This document shows, piece by piece, positions 16,512-26,665 of a stretch of DNA of 61,708 nucleotides. This DNA comes from a virus. The stretch lies in IMG/VR virus record IMGVR_UViG_3300036854_000037, positions 1-61,708 of that record; one strand, written 5' to 3'. Both the position numbers and the translations under genes were made by a program. The notes under the pieces were generated by a model that was given only the letters and a program-made list of their open reading frames with translations, searched no databases and was not told the DNA's origin. The number at the start of each line of letters is the position of its first letter. The first letter of the stretch is position 1.

Positions 16512-19500
16512 CAGTACAGTTCCCCATCAACCAGTAGGCTCGCCACAACCTGGGTAGTCCGCAAGATCTGCGGGTCCCCCGTCGTCAACCCAGCGGCCAC
16601 AGTGGCATTGACCGTGATCTGGTTGTTGAGACTCAGATCAGGGCTGTTCATCGCCAAGCTTGTGAGAGCATTGGCTGCCCCACCTGGGGAACGCAGTTCA
16701 AAATTGCCAACCACGTCCGCGACCACATTAACTGGTGGTATTGAAGCCAGCGGCGCGAAGAGCGGGATGACGATACGAGCTGAAACAGCCGAGTCGGCAT
16801 AGCCCTGTCCGATGGTATTTGACGTACCTATCCCTTGGAGAACCTGTGTGTACCTGAACGCACGTTCTTGCTGGAATGACAAGGGCAGCCACTCAAACGT
16901 CGTAGCGGGTGCGATCTCGAACTGTACCCCCGTGATGTCAAACGTGGCGCCCAAGGTCTCGACGAGGTTGATGCTGCCATTGACGCCTCGTGGGTGAACA
17001 CCCGTCTGCCACTGATTGGCTGTGTCGCTTCCCTGGGTCGTACCAATCCCGAGCGATACGCGCAGTGACAATGCTTTGCTACCGCTGGCTGTGAAATCGT
17101 AACCCAGCGGCGGCGCTGGTATCATAATGATACGTCTGTACCATGTATTGGCGGTCGGGATCGAAAACGTGAAGGGATAGGCATTCGTGTCGAGTGCATT
17201 ACCAAAGGCGCCCGTATACACACCAGCCACGGATGCCCTGACCATGAACGACAGCGCCATCTGCAAACCAGATGACAGGCCCCAGTCCATATTGAGGATG
17301 TCGTCCTGAGGAAAGTTGTACCCAATGAAGTACCTATCGTTAGTGGGTACGGGTGTGATCTGACTGGTGATCGTTGCGCGCAGGTAGTCACTGAACCCTG
17401 GAGGTGGACTGCCTGTCGCCAACTGCTGCACATTGAAGCGAACCGTGGTGCCCACGCTATCGCCACTGAATGCAAGCCAGCGATCCAACGTGTAGGTAGT
17501 GGTCTTGTCCGTGAGCGTGGCAACAGAACCTCTGTGGCGCTGGTCAAGGCGCATATCACCATTGATGATCTTGTTCCGCATAAACTCCTCGTCAACTTTC
17601 AATGGCTCAGGGAACGGCCACAGCTGCGGCGCCTCATCCACAAAGGTCATGGCCGCCTGAAGATTGGCGGCTGGCTTGATCTCGTAGACTATCATGCGGC
17701 GCGCTTCGCGCAACAAACGCCCCGTGGTCACCAGACATTCGCGCTCAAACACGTCTGCATCAATACCCGTCAGGGGCGGCTCTGGCGTAAGGGTAAAACC
17801 GTCTTCCGACACAGAGGCCGGGAAGATGCGCAAGGTCCCGTCTTTCTGCCTGACACAGACCCCCACATCCTGAGAGAAGAACTCTGTAGGTGTAATGAAG
17901 AAGGCAGGGGAGTCATCCAGGAAGAAGGTATCGATGGGAAGAACGGTACCGTCAACGTCGAAGCTTGTGACCTCCCCACCATCCACCGTGACCCTCAAAA
18001 TGCGCGTGAAGCCAGCGAATTGGTCAAGAGTATCATGTTGGACAACGACGAGATCGCCACGACGACAGACTAGCATCTCAACGTCAACGTCGCCGTAGTA
18101 GAATGTGAACCGATCTACAACCTGCTCCTGGTCGTAGAGCGCCTTGACCACGGCCTCTTCGAGCGTGACAAGACCATCGTACCTGATCTCCTCGAGTCGT
18201 CCTGCGTAGTCGAGCCCCAGACGAGGTACGACAATTGTGTGCTCATTGTAATCATCCGTGGCATCACTATACCGAACACGCAACCCATCAGGTCTGTGCC
18301 TGAGGAACGCCTTCTCCCACCTAAAGTTGTTCATATTGCGTGGTGTGAAGACCTGGGTGGGGACGATATTGGTGAAGTCCCTGTCCTGGGCTACGTCCCA
18401 CACCTCGCTCTGGCGCGCCCGTGCGTATCCGCATGAGGCAACAGTATCCAGTATCCTGTCGATGTTCTCGCCACTGAATACGGCATTGCACTCAAACCCA
18501 AGGTCCAGGCAACGTTGGCGCCACTCAACGAGCACCTCGTCATCGACCATCGACTCAGAGATTCTGTTGTCATTGAGATCGCCCACCAGCACGTCACGAT
18601 AGTGAGGCGCTGGATTGCTGGTGGCGTTCAAACCTGCCCACTCAGTACCATCCCAATCAGCCACGAGCCCTGAGGCGAGGATGCTCAAGGCATCAATACG
18701 ACGACCACGCACCTTGACATAGACAGCTGCAAAGTCACCCGTGCGGGCAATGGGCGGCGAGTTCCACACACTCGCGGCGCGAGAGAGCTGGATATCCTCA
18801 GCAGCATTGGATTGCTTGAGTAGGATTACAGCACTACCTGCCAAGAGCGCATAACCAAATAGATCGTAGACACCATCAGTCAAGGCATCCGCTGGCGGGT
18901 CCGTGACCATATTGTACGTGGCATACGTAAACTTGTCGGCGATATAGATTTGGCTACGCTTGACCTCAACCTCAATCGGGCCCTTGTCGATCAGACCATT
19001 GAGGAAGAACTCAGCCCGCTCTTGGGTGATACGGATATTTCGCAAGCCCGTGGTATTGAAGTTGTCGGAGTCGAAGTACGTATCGCCTGCCCCTGCGTAG
19101 AAATGCGGGTCGGCCTGCCACCCACCTGATCCAACGGGGGTTACGGTTTGCGTTGGTACCGTGTAGTACGCAGACTTCCAACACTTCTGTGCGAGGGGAA
19201 CAAAATTCGGGATGCCATTGGGCATTACCAGGTCTGAGTCCCAACGGAAGACCAGCATGCGAGAGAAGAGCGCGGAGCGACGTTCATGGATATGAACCTC
19301 TGGCATATTAAACCAGGTGTCCGTGCCGACAGCGCGCACGCGCACCCTGAATGCTACGCCATTAAACCACGTTGCATCAAAGCCTGTGTCGGTATAGAAG
19401 AGCCCCGCTGTGAATGTAAGCGTGACCCAAGCCTCATCAAAACCAACACCGCGCACCACAACAGACTGAGGCTGAGGCAAGCTACGCTGCGGGACAGTCT

Positions 19501-21067
19501 GATTGGTCAGGTTGTCCCGTGTCCCCTGCGTTGTCGTAGGATTGGTGATCCTATGAATGGACAACAGGATACCAGGGGTGATCGTCTTGCCATAGCGTTC
19601 AATCAGATCAGGTTGTGCCAACCGATAGGGGGAACGCCGTAGGGTGAACGAGTTGCCCGTAAACCCCGAGGCGCTACCGATGACAAACCGCGCCTCATCG
19701 ACCCAACCGTTCCAGTCATTACTGATGACGTTCTGACCACGAGACCCGATGGCGAAACCGTTGCTGCATAGGGGGATCGAGCTGGCGAACGCCACATCCC
19801 CGCTTTGCTTGATGCTATCTACGTAAGCTCGAACAATCCCATCCTCGCGGGCAATCGCGTAGTGATGCCTTCCCGTGGTCACGTTGCTGGTTGTCGTAAT
19901 GGTTGTAAAACCCACTCCATTGGAGATCAGAGTGTCGATGGTACCAGAGGAATTCAACCGGGTATAGAAGGCGGAGCCGGCTGCCGTTGCTCCACTATCC
20001 GTGTGCCCCATCAATTGGGCTTCAAGTCCGGCAGCACCATCATACTCAAACCAGAAGTCAATGGAGAAGTCCTCCGTGTCGATGAACATCGACGGGACAC
20101 TGGGTGTCACCAACTGCCCATCCGAGCCACCAAAGAATGCAGCAGCAAGCCCGAACCACTTCGAGTCCTTGTCGATGAAAACCGCACCCGTGGCATTAAA
20201 GGCTAGATCTAGAGGTCCGCTGTCTGGAAACGACTGAGCGTCCTGACTACCATCAAGGTGAAGCATGAAGATGGTATTGTCGTCGATACCATTGTCCTCA
20301 TCGGACAACTCGATTATCTGGTACTCAAGCTGATCGAGGTCGACATCATCCAGGAAGGCAGTACCTGTTTTGATCTGCTCCATGAAATGCGGGCCGGCAA
20401 GACCATACACAGCCTCCGACACCTCATCGTACTCTATCAAGTCGTTCAACGGTTGGCTGAGGAATGGAGGGAAGACGCGCATGGTGCCTATCACGCGTGG
20501 TACAGGTTCACCACGGCGGAGTACGTTGCCGGACAGGGCAGCTGCCTGCCCCTCGATCTCATTCGACGTCTTGGGCTGTGCAACGTTTGATGGCGGTTTG
20601 ACGAAGGCGCCCAAGAGAAGCGAGCCAGCAATGGTCACGGCACCAGCCGCAATGGCAGCGCTCGTACTTCCGGCAGCGAATGCGCCCGCCCCAAAAAGCG
20701 CCTCGGACGTCGGTCCAGAAAGTGCGCCGGCTGAGATGACCGAGGCGATGACAAGGATGGCGATTGCACCTACGATCCTGAGTGCATCCTTTCCGCCACC
20801 GCCGCCACCCCTGATGGGCATGTGGAGAGTGACGAGGAGGTCTTCCCGTGACTTGGGGCGAACGAACGGCCACATCTCACGCGGGACCATCTCACCGTTG
20901 ATGCAGAAGACCCCCTCTTGAAGGAAGCGGCGTGTATCGATGTCAGGAACCTGGGCGATGATCTCAGCGCACGTGAAGCCCTGAGGGAGGGCCATCGCAT
21001 GGGGCTTACCTACGAACGGCTTGTCCCGCCACGCTACGTTGACCTTCTCACTGGGCAAGTACAGCAT
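16511..21067 (-). CDS. Tail tip / host-specificity protein (lambda gpJ-like) with inserted jelly-roll domain
   Basis: 1518 residues. N-terminus has the J-type opening with a Gly run followed by hydrophobic segments (IVGAIAILVIASVISAGAL), then the FxxPPSN...RG.PVPRVIGTMRV hub region. A concanavalin/LamG-like domain (about residues 260-470: DNTIFMLHLDGSQDAQSF...FSIDFWFEY...GWVDEARFVIGSA) is inserted into it. The last 330 residues contain NKIINGDMRLDQRHRG...YTLDRW, typical of a carbohydrate-binding module on phage fibres. It forms the tail tip central fibre. The 5' end overlaps the NlpC/P60 gene by 20 bases. Confidence 0.85.
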   Translation of the reverse strand: MLYLPSEKVNVAWRDKPFVGKPHAMALPQGFTCAEIIAQVPDIDTRRFLQEGVFCINGEMVPREMWPFVRPKSREDLLVTLHMPIRGGGGGGKDALRIVGAIAILVIASVISAGALSGPTSEALFGAGAFAAGSTSAAIAAGAVTIAGSLLLGAFVKPPSNVAQPKTSNEIEGQAAALSGNVLRRGEPVPRVIGTMRVFPPFLSQPLNDLIEYDEVSEAVYGLAGPHFMEQIKTGTAFLDDVDLDQLEYQIIELSDEDNGIDDNTIFMLHLDGSQDAQSFPDSGPLDLAFNATGAVFIDKDSKWFGLAAAFFGGSDGQLVTPSVPSMFIDTEDFSIDFWFEYDGAAGLEAQLMGHTDSGATAAGSAFYTRLNSSGTIDTLISNGVGFTTITTTSNVTTGRHHYAIAREDGIVRAYVDSIKQSGDVAFASSIPLCSNGFAIGSRGQNVISNDWNGWVDEARFVIGSASGFTGNSFTLRRSPYRLAQPDLIERYGKTITPGILLSIHRITNPTTTQGTRDNLTNQTVPQRSLPQPQSVVVRGVGFDEAWVTLTFTAGLFYTDTGFDATWFNGVAFRVRVRAVGTDTWFNMPEVHIHERRSALFSRMLVFRWDSDLVMPNGIPNFVPLAQKCWKSAYYTVPTQTVTPVGSGGWQADPHFYAGAGDTYFDSDNFNTTGLRNIRITQERAEFFLNGLIDKGPIEVEVKRSQIYIADKFTYATYNMVTDPPADALTDGVYDLFGYALLAGSAVILLKQSNAAEDIQLSRAASVWNSPPIARTGDFAAVYVKVRGRRIDALSILASGLVADWDGTEWAGLNATSNPAPHYRDVLVGDLNDNRISESMVDDEVLVEWRQRCLDLGFECNAVFSGENIDRILDTVASCGYARARQSEVWDVAQDRDFTNIVPTQVFTPRNMNNFRWEKAFLRHRPDGLRVRYSDATDDYNEHTIVVPRLGLDYAGRLEEIRYDGLVTLEEAVVKALYDQEQVVDRFTFYYGDVDVEMLVCRRGDLVVVQHDTLDQFAGFTRILRVTVDGGEVTSFDVDGTVLPIDTFFLDDSPAFFITPTEFFSQDVGVCVRQKDGTLRIFPASVSEDGFTLTPEPPLTGIDADVFERECLVTTGRLLREARRMIVYEIKPAANLQAAMTFVDEAPQLWPFPEPLKVDEEFMRNKIINGDMRLDQRHRGSVATLTDKTTTYTLDRWLAFSGDSVGTTVRFNVQQLATGSPPPGFSDYLRATITSQITPVPTNDRYFIGYNFPQDDILNMDWGLSSGLQMALSFMVRASVAGVYTGAFGNALDTNAYPFTFSIPTANTWYRRIIMIPAPPLGYDFTASGSKALSLRVSLGIGTTQGSDTANQWQTGVHPRGVNGSINLVETLGATFDITGVQFEIAPATTFEWLPLSFQQERAFRYTQVLQGIGTSNTIGQGYADSAVSARIVIPLFAPLASIPPVNVVADVVGNFELRSPGGAANALTSLAMNSPDLSLNNQITVNATVAAGLTTGDPQILRTTQVVASLLVDGELY

Positions 21068-21464
21068 GCCGGTAGCACCCCACCAACCTGCGCTTGATCC
21101 TCGAGTTGCTCAACGGCACCTCGACGACAGCGTCCCTCATGTCGGTGTGCATAACATAGCCCGGCCGGGTCACAATGCCAGTATGGATGACCCCTCTCCG
21201 TGGAGTCCCTTCAATCGGCAGCCATCCTGTCATCACAACGACGTCGTAGACCTTCTCCGCGCCTGGGAAGGGGCTGATGGTAGCCCACGTCTGCCTCGGG
21301 TCTGACGTTCCGTTGAGGACAGCGAGCGCAATCGCGTGAAGCTCCTTGGGATCGATCTCGCCATAAACCTCAAGGTTGATCCCGAGCTGTTCCTCGAAGA
21401 CCCTCCTCACCAAGCCCCAGCAATGCAGGTCGCTGCGGCCGATATATCCATTCGCCCATGTCAT
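21048..21464 (-). CDS. NlpC/P60-family tail assembly peptidase (gpK-like)
   Basis: 138 residues. DLHCWGLVRRVFEEQLG holds the catalytic Cys and HTGIVTRPGYVMHTDM the His of NlpC/P60 cysteine peptidases. In lambda-like tails the equivalent protein helps build the tip and may cut peptidoglycan during DNA entry. Located as expected between the DUF1833 protein and the J-like protein, with short overlaps on both sides. Confidence 0.85.
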   Translation of the reverse strand: MTWANGYIGRSDLHCWGLVRRVFEEQLGINLEVYGEIDPKELHAIALAVLNGTSDPRQTWATISPFPGAEKVYDVVVMTGWLPIEGTPRRGVIHTGIVTRPGYVMHTDMRDAVVEVPLSNSRIKRRLVGCYRHAVLAQ

Positions 21465-21973
21465 GGATCAAGACCCGGCAATCGGTCGGCTGTTGATCTG
21501 ATCGCCGGCCACGGTTCATTGGTCATGTCAAATGACCCAAGCTCCCCCGTAACCTCCATGGCGTTGACACTGATGTTGTTGAATATCAAGTTGATTGCCT
21601 CGTACTCAACCGTAGGTGTCCCAAGCGGCGCCCGCACACCATTACTCAAAGCGCCGAAGTCAGCTGACGCGAGGACGGTGATCGTGAGAATAGGCGAGTC
21701 CGTCAGATTGAGGATGGCCTCACCAATCTGCCTATCCACGTTCTGAATTCTGATGCGGCCTGTTGGTATGCGGATCGAGTCATCCACCAACTCCACCTCA
21801 AACGGGAAGCCCACGTAGGTATCGCCGTTGTAGATATAGGAGACCGTGTCGTTGGCGACCCTGATTGGAGTCCTGAGTGTGGTATCTGAAATGGTCAAGA
21901 GGACAACGACAAACTCCTCTGACCTCGGCTCCTCGAGTTCACGCCTGAATGAGGATGAGATAGCACGTGGCAT
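21461..21973 (-). CDS. DUF1833 minor tail protein
   Basis: 170 residues. The opening RAISSSFRRELEEPRSEEFVVVLLTI, then YIYNGDTYVGFPFEVELVDD and NVDRQIGEAI, fits the DUF1833 tail-tip family found upstream of NlpC/P60 genes. Mostly beta, consistent with a tail-hub role analogous to lambda gpL. Short overlap with the next gene. Confidence 0.8.
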   Translation of the reverse strand: MPRAISSSFRRELEEPRSEEFVVVLLTISDTTLRTPIRVANDTVSYIYNGDTYVGFPFEVELVDDSIRIPTGRIRIQNVDRQIGEAILNLTDSPILTITVLASADFGALSNGVRAPLGTPTVEYEAINLIFNNISVNAMEVTGELGSFDMTNEPWPAIRSTADRLPGLDP

Positions 21974-21974
21974 T

Positions 21975-22202
21975 TTACGAGGTCCGTGGTGTCAGGGCAG
22001 CAACCTTCTCAGGGTTCGGATTGTTTTTGATGGCATCCCCCACCTTCTCGCGGATCGCAGCCTGTACGGCCTCAGCCTCAGCCTTGGCCTTTGCCTCCAA
22101 CTTCGTGTTGAAGAACAAGATGATTCTTGAAGCCTCCCTGTGACGGCAGTCCTCAAGTAGTGCATTCAACTCGGCAAAGTCCTGCTCTGACAGCACCAGC
22201 AT
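21975..22202 (-). CDS. Small helical protein among tail genes
   Basis: 75 residues from the ATG at 22202 (MLVLSEQDFAELNALLEDC), with AAGGAGAG upstream. Highly helical and charged, with KAKAEAEAVQAAIREKV. Not recognised; may be an assembly factor. Confidence 0.6.
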   Translation of the reverse strand: MLVLSEQDFAELNALLEDCRHREASRIILFFNTKLEAKAKAEAEAVQAAIREKVGDAIKNNPNPEKVAALTPRTS

Positions 22203-22213
22203 TGGTCTCTCCT

Positions 22214-24043
22214 TCAAAAGGCTGGAATGTACCGGACGGTACCTGCGGAATTCTTTACCATGAACCACTCCTGCACCGTAGTCTGCGATCCCGTCGGACC
22301 GATATTTCCAAGGGTCTTGTTCACAGCACCATTGGCAGCGAACATGCCAGCTGTGCCGGCGCGCAACACACCCGTACCTTTGGGCACAAGCGCCAAGTCG
22401 ATATTGGTGTCGGAGCCAGCTACCTCAAATGACGGCGCGACGCCTGTTGCGGTCACCCGCACCTGCGTCCAGTTTACACCACTGGCATTATCCAGGATGA
22501 AGAACATACTACGGGCGAAGCTGGCCGTGAAGAAGCCGAAGTTTGCATTGCCCTTATTGTTGAAGTTGATGCCGATGTTGGTATCAGCGCCGCGTGCCTG
22601 GATGAATGGCGAGCCTGTTGTTGCTGCGGCGTTCAGCTCAATTCCGTTGACATCATTAGCCACAACGTCGAAGCGATGAGGACCAACGGTAAGCGTAGTA
22701 AGCAACTGGCTCGTGGCATCACCATTAGCTATCGCCACAGTGGAAGCACCAATCACCGTGGTTTTGGTCGTCGAGTTCTCAATGCTATTATTCGCGATGA
22801 CGTTGTTGTCAGCGCTGCCGGACTCGAGGATGCCGACAGCCATAATGTTCCCACCGCTGACACCTGAGATCGAATTGCCGGAGACCGTTGTGTAGCTGCC
22901 CGTCAGAACGACGCCATGGTAGGTATTATTGGCGCCAGTCCCCACCTCGTTGATCACGTTGCCGCTGATGGTGTTCCATTTGCAGTCCGTCTCTTGCTTG
23001 ACCCCGTCCTGCACACAGTTGAGCATCTGATTCCCGCAGACACTCGCGCGCTCAGCGGAAGCCAGTCGGACATGGATGACATTCTCATCCAGATTATTAC
23101 CGAAAATGCCGATCTCGGAATTGTTCTCGGCGAAGACGCCCGCCGAACCCGTCACTACTCGCTGGCCAGCTCCTCGGATCGAGTTTTCGCAGATGCGCGC
23201 GCCGAACCCGTTTGGCCCAAGATGAACGTTGTGTAGTCCTGGCGATTGCAGGACAGAACCAAGCACAGTTGGAAACGAGCTGATGCCAGAGCCCGTGCCA
23301 TCGAACTTGACGTTAGAACCATAACCTTGCGTAAGGTAGCAGTTCAAGAGCGTCGGGAATTCCACAGCGTCGAAGCTGATGATAGCATCACCGCTCGCTT
23401 GATTGGCACGGTTGCCATCAAGGTAAAGGTTCTGAAACGCTACATTCGGTGTATAGGTCGTTCCGTCTCCAGACTTGAACATGTTGCTATTTGATCCATT
23501 GGCGAGGATCAAGATGCACGTACCAAAGCCATGGCACTTGAGCGTTATGCGACCGCGTGTGCTGAGGCCAATCTCGCTACTGATAAAAAATTGACCATCT
23601 GGGAACACCAGTGTATGCGGTGAGGAAAAGCCTGTAGGAATTGATGCAACTGCGGCCTGTACCACAGCAGTGATGTCAGTGTTGTTAGCGAGTGGTGTAA
23701 CGCTGAAATCGGCGACGTTGACCTCGATCTCACGCACTTTGCTCTGCCAAGAGCGCGCCTGGGCCCCTGTACCAACCTGTATGAAGCCTGCCCAAACTAC
23801 ATCCGAGCCGTCACTCTGTAGATGATAGCCTGATGCCCCAAGCGGCAGGTTCTGCCATTGCGATAATGCACTACCACGGATAACGTCACCACGAGTAGGT
23901 GCTGACAACGTACCTAGGGTAGGCAAACCTCCTAGGTTACCCCTACCTGAAACACCCCCGCGCACCACGTAGGTCTGGTCATTTGCTTGAACTACGCCGT
24001 GGTCAAACAGCTCTGAGAGTTTCTCACCAGCATCAATTGCCAC
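22214..24043 (-). CDS. Tail fibre / spike with right-handed beta-helix
   Basis: 609 residues. Short head-binding part, then a pectate-lyase-like opening (NNTDITAVVQAAVASIPTGF...LVFPDGQFFIS) followed by many Asn-rich turns of a parallel beta-helix (NNSEIGIFGNNLDEN, CGNQMLNC, ISGNVINEVGTG, VSGNSISG) and a C-terminal trimer-type region ending VKNSAGTVRYIPAF. Such spikes bind or cleave surface polysaccharide. It sits inside the tail-hub genes rather than after the tip, which is unusual. Confidence 0.82.
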   Translation of the reverse strand: MAIDAGEKLSELFDHGVVQANDQTYVVRGGVSGRGNLGGLPTLGTLSAPTRGDVIRGSALSQWQNLPLGASGYHLQSDGSDVVWAGFIQVGTGAQARSWQSKVREIEVNVADFSVTPLANNTDITAVVQAAVASIPTGFSSPHTLVFPDGQFFISSEIGLSTRGRITLKCHGFGTCILILANGSNSNMFKSGDGTTYTPNVAFQNLYLDGNRANQASGDAIISFDAVEFPTLLNCYLTQGYGSNVKFDGTGSGISSFPTVLGSVLQSPGLHNVHLGPNGFGARICENSIRGAGQRVVTGSAGVFAENNSEIGIFGNNLDENVIHVRLASAERASVCGNQMLNCVQDGVKQETDCKWNTISGNVINEVGTGANNTYHGVVLTGSYTTVSGNSISGVSGGNIMAVGILESGSADNNVIANNSIENSTTKTTVIGASTVAIANGDATSQLLTTLTVGPHRFDVVANDVNGIELNAAATTGSPFIQARGADTNIGINFNNKGNANFGFFTASFARSMFFILDNASGVNWTQVRVTATGVAPSFEVAGSDTNIDLALVPKGTGVLRAGTAGMFAANGAVNKTLGNIGPTGSQTTVQEWFMVKNSAGTVRYIPAF

Positions 24044-24475
24044 CTAACCCTCCAGGATAAGAGCTGTGCCGCTGCTGTCCTCAAGCATGAGCGCTTGGCT
24101 TGGTGGGAGATTGACCCTTCGAAGAGAGAACTGCAGGCGCCAATATCCTGGACTGACATCCCTCCAAGATGGCACCTGCATAAACTGATACTCCGTCGCA
24201 TTGCCTGTGCGAGGATCGACCGCCGAGAAGTTCAAGACACCTGACTGCAGGTCACCCTCGTAGAAGTCAAGGAACGCGTTCAAGTCATCCGAACTGATGA
24301 TCCGTTGGAACTCCACCCGTGTGCTGGGGAGGTACGTACGCCTGCGGCGCTTCGATGGACCAACCTCAACCGCGAAGTCCACAACATTGGGTTCGACAGA
24401 CTCCTGCCATGTCCCGTGCTCAGCGAAGAACGTCAGGAGGGTGATTGGCCAAGGGATAGGATCGACGGTTGCCAT
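24044..24475 (-). CDS. Minor tail protein downstream of tape measure
   Basis: 143 residues, beta-rich (SKRRRRTYLPSTRVEFQRI..., FEGDLQ-like turn, YEGDLQSGVLNFSAVD, WRLQFSLRRVN). Position right after the tape measure gene and general build fit distal tail/hub proteins such as lambda gpM. No diagnostic motif, so the family is uncertain. Confidence 0.65.
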   Translation of the reverse strand: MATVDPIPWPITLLTFFAEHGTWQESVEPNVVDFAVEVGPSKRRRRTYLPSTRVEFQRIISSDDLNAFLDFYEGDLQSGVLNFSAVDPRTGNATEYQFMQVPSWRDVSPGYWRLQFSLRRVNLPPSQALMLEDSSGTALILEG

Positions 24476-24478
24476 GTG

Positions 24479-26665
24479 TCACCTCTGGATCGCTCGTTGC
24501 CTGATACCGAAGCGGGCGGCCATCGTCGGGTCAGCGTCTCCGCGACCAAACCGCTTCATAACTTCCGTGAAGACCTGCTCAATGATCGTTTCACCATTCG
24601 GACCGCGCCTCTCGTGTTGTTGGACATCCATGTCCTTGGACGAGTAGATATGGTTATTAACCTGGACCGCACCACCCGCGCCTCCCTGTCGCGCTCGCGC
24701 AGCTGGCGTAATGTCCACTCGCTCCCCAGGACCGAGCCCGAGGAGGAGTGACGGGCGATCAGCACCCCCAGAGCCCGGCACTGTGAACGAACCACCATGT
24801 TGAAATGTCGGTATAGCACCTGTAGCTGCACCAGCTGTTGCCGCACCACCTGCCGCTCCTACACCATACGCTGAACTCAGCATGGGGTTGACAATGCCCG
24901 TGATCGATTGGACCAAGGGCTTGATGACGTAGGCCTGCAATCCGATCCGGATCAGGTCGCGGATCATACTTTCCGCGAGCTGGTGGAAATTGAATTTACC
25001 AGTCGCCGCGAAGTCCGCGATAGAATTGCCAATGTCCGTGAAGACCGCTGTAGCAGCCTGCTCAACTGTTGCCGTCGCGCGCTGCAGTTCGCGCAGGAGA
25101 CGAATTTTGTCTGTAAGCTGTTTGCGATCGTCATCCTCAAGCTCCTGGTGCCGGCGCTTCAACTGCAGCTCAACCCTGAGTATCTCTTGCTGAACCTGCC
25201 GCTCGTTGGTATTGTACTGGAGCAGTTTGGTCTGACCATCAATACGCTCATTCTCAAGTTGAAGGATGCCAGGTCTATCTGCTTCTGCAAGGCGCCGCTT
25301 CTCCTCGGTCAACTTTTGAACAGCCTGTCTGTACTGCGTTACCCGTGCGTCATCGTAGGCAAGACCCTCTCTCTGCGCGAACTGGCGGGCGGCAAGGTCA
25401 GCGCGGTTGATCGCATCCCTATAAACGCTCAACTCACCCGTGATCTTCTCCAGGTCCTGCTGCACCCTGAGGTTCTGCTGTGCTCGTTGACGACCAAAAG
25501 CATCCCCTCCTATGAGGGCGGCGTTGTCGGCATTCATTTGCAAAACAGCTTCGCGTTGGAGCTGGGCTTGTCTCAACTCTTCCTGATGCCGTCCAACCGC
25601 ACCTGAAATCCCAATAGCAAATCCCTCCACACCCCCTTCCTTGATCTTCTTGTTGAGGGCGTCTATCGTCAAATTCAGTTGTACGATTTGTTCATCCAAC
25701 GCCGCAACACGTTCTTGAATATCCTTGGGGAAGAAATTCTTATTTAGGTCTTCAACGACACCAGCAAGGTCTTGAGCGCCTTTTGCCGTACCAAGAAACC
25801 GCTCGATGACTCCACCAAGGTTGGTGAACAACTCAGCTGTCGCCTCAGACAGACGCCTATAACTACCAACCACACCTTGGTTCTGACTAGCCGCTGTGCC
25901 GCCAAGCTGTTGCTCAAGTAGATCGAGAACGGTTCCTTGAGCGCCAAGGGCATCATTGAACTTCTCAGCTTCTTCCAAGGACTCCTTCTGCTGATCGGTG
26001 AAACGAATACCAGCCGCCTGGAGCGTGTAGTAGGCTTCCGATGGCTTCTTCAACACCTCGTTGAGGGTTTGGACAGCCTGTGAAACACCTCCTGTCCGTG
26101 TCGCAAGGTCAGGCAGTATCTTAACGGCACGCTCGAGTGTGTCACCTGTGATCACACCTTCCCTACCAAGAGCAATGAACGCCTGGGTCAGCTCATTGAT
26201 GGGTGCGCCGGTCGAACGACTGACCGTGCGAGAGATGCTCTCGATGTTCTCCTGGGTGACACCAAGACCATTATTGACCGCGGACAGGGAGTTGGTGAGG
26301 TTGTTCTCCTGCACCTGCAGCTGGCCAAACGAGGCAATCGCCTGGTTGGCTGCATAGGCGATGCCACCGAGACCACCAAGACCAATGAGCCCCGCGAGGG
26401 GTCCGAGCGCGCTTGAGGCAACTTGCTTGAAAGCGTTGACGGCTGTGTCCAGTCCCTTCATCGAGCTGAGGGACTCGTCGCCGCGCTTGCCTAAGTTACC
26501 AACCTCTGTGCCAAGTTTCTTGGTGGAGTCGGTCGCACCATCGAGCTGCTTCTGCGTCGTGGTGCCGAAGTCCTGGGCTTGCTTCTTGGCCTGGTCAAGA
26601 CCCTTGGTGAAGTTGTCAAGGTTTGCGTTGACCCCTACCTCGACTGATCCGACTTGCTTGACCAT
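24479..26665 (-). CDS. Tape measure protein
   Basis: 728 residues. N-terminal coiled coil (VNANLDNFTKGLDQAKKQAQDF), hydrophobic segment about 84-106 (LGPLAGLIGLGGLGGIAYAA), the tape-measure domain around NNLTNSLSAVNNGLGVTQENI...GVSQAVQTLNEVLKKPSEAYYTLQAAGIRFTDQQ quoted here only in short form by its ends, long coiled coils and a lambda-tape-type C-terminus (FTDIGNSIADFAATGKFNF). It sets tail length; by the usual 1.5 angstrom per residue the tail should be about 110 nm. Its start overlaps the frameshift extension of the chaperone gene. Confidence 0.92.
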   Translation of the reverse strand: MVKQVGSVEVGVNANLDNFTKGLDQAKKQAQDFGTTTQKQLDGATDSTKKLGTEVGNLGKRGDESLSSMKGLDTAVNAFKQVASSALGPLAGLIGLGGLGGIAYAANQAIASFGQLQVQENNLTNSLSAVNNGLGVTQENIESISRTVSRSTGAPINELTQAFIALGREGVITGDTLERAVKILPDLATRTGGVSQAVQTLNEVLKKPSEAYYTLQAAGIRFTDQQKESLEEAEKFNDALGAQGTVLDLLEQQLGGTAASQNQGVVGSYRRLSEATAELFTNLGGVIERFLGTAKGAQDLAGVVEDLNKNFFPKDIQERVAALDEQIVQLNLTIDALNKKIKEGGVEGFAIGISGAVGRHQEELRQAQLQREAVLQMNADNAALIGGDAFGRQRAQQNLRVQQDLEKITGELSVYRDAINRADLAARQFAQREGLAYDDARVTQYRQAVQKLTEEKRRLAEADRPGILQLENERIDGQTKLLQYNTNERQVQQEILRVELQLKRRHQELEDDDRKQLTDKIRLLRELQRATATVEQAATAVFTDIGNSIADFAATGKFNFHQLAESMIRDLIRIGLQAYVIKPLVQSITGIVNPMLSSAYGVGAAGGAATAGAATGAIPTFQHGGSFTVPGSGGADRPSLLLGLGPGERVDITPAARARQGGAGGAVQVNNHIYSSKDMDVQQHERRGPNGETIIEQVFTEVMKRFGRGDADPTMAARFGIRQRAIQR

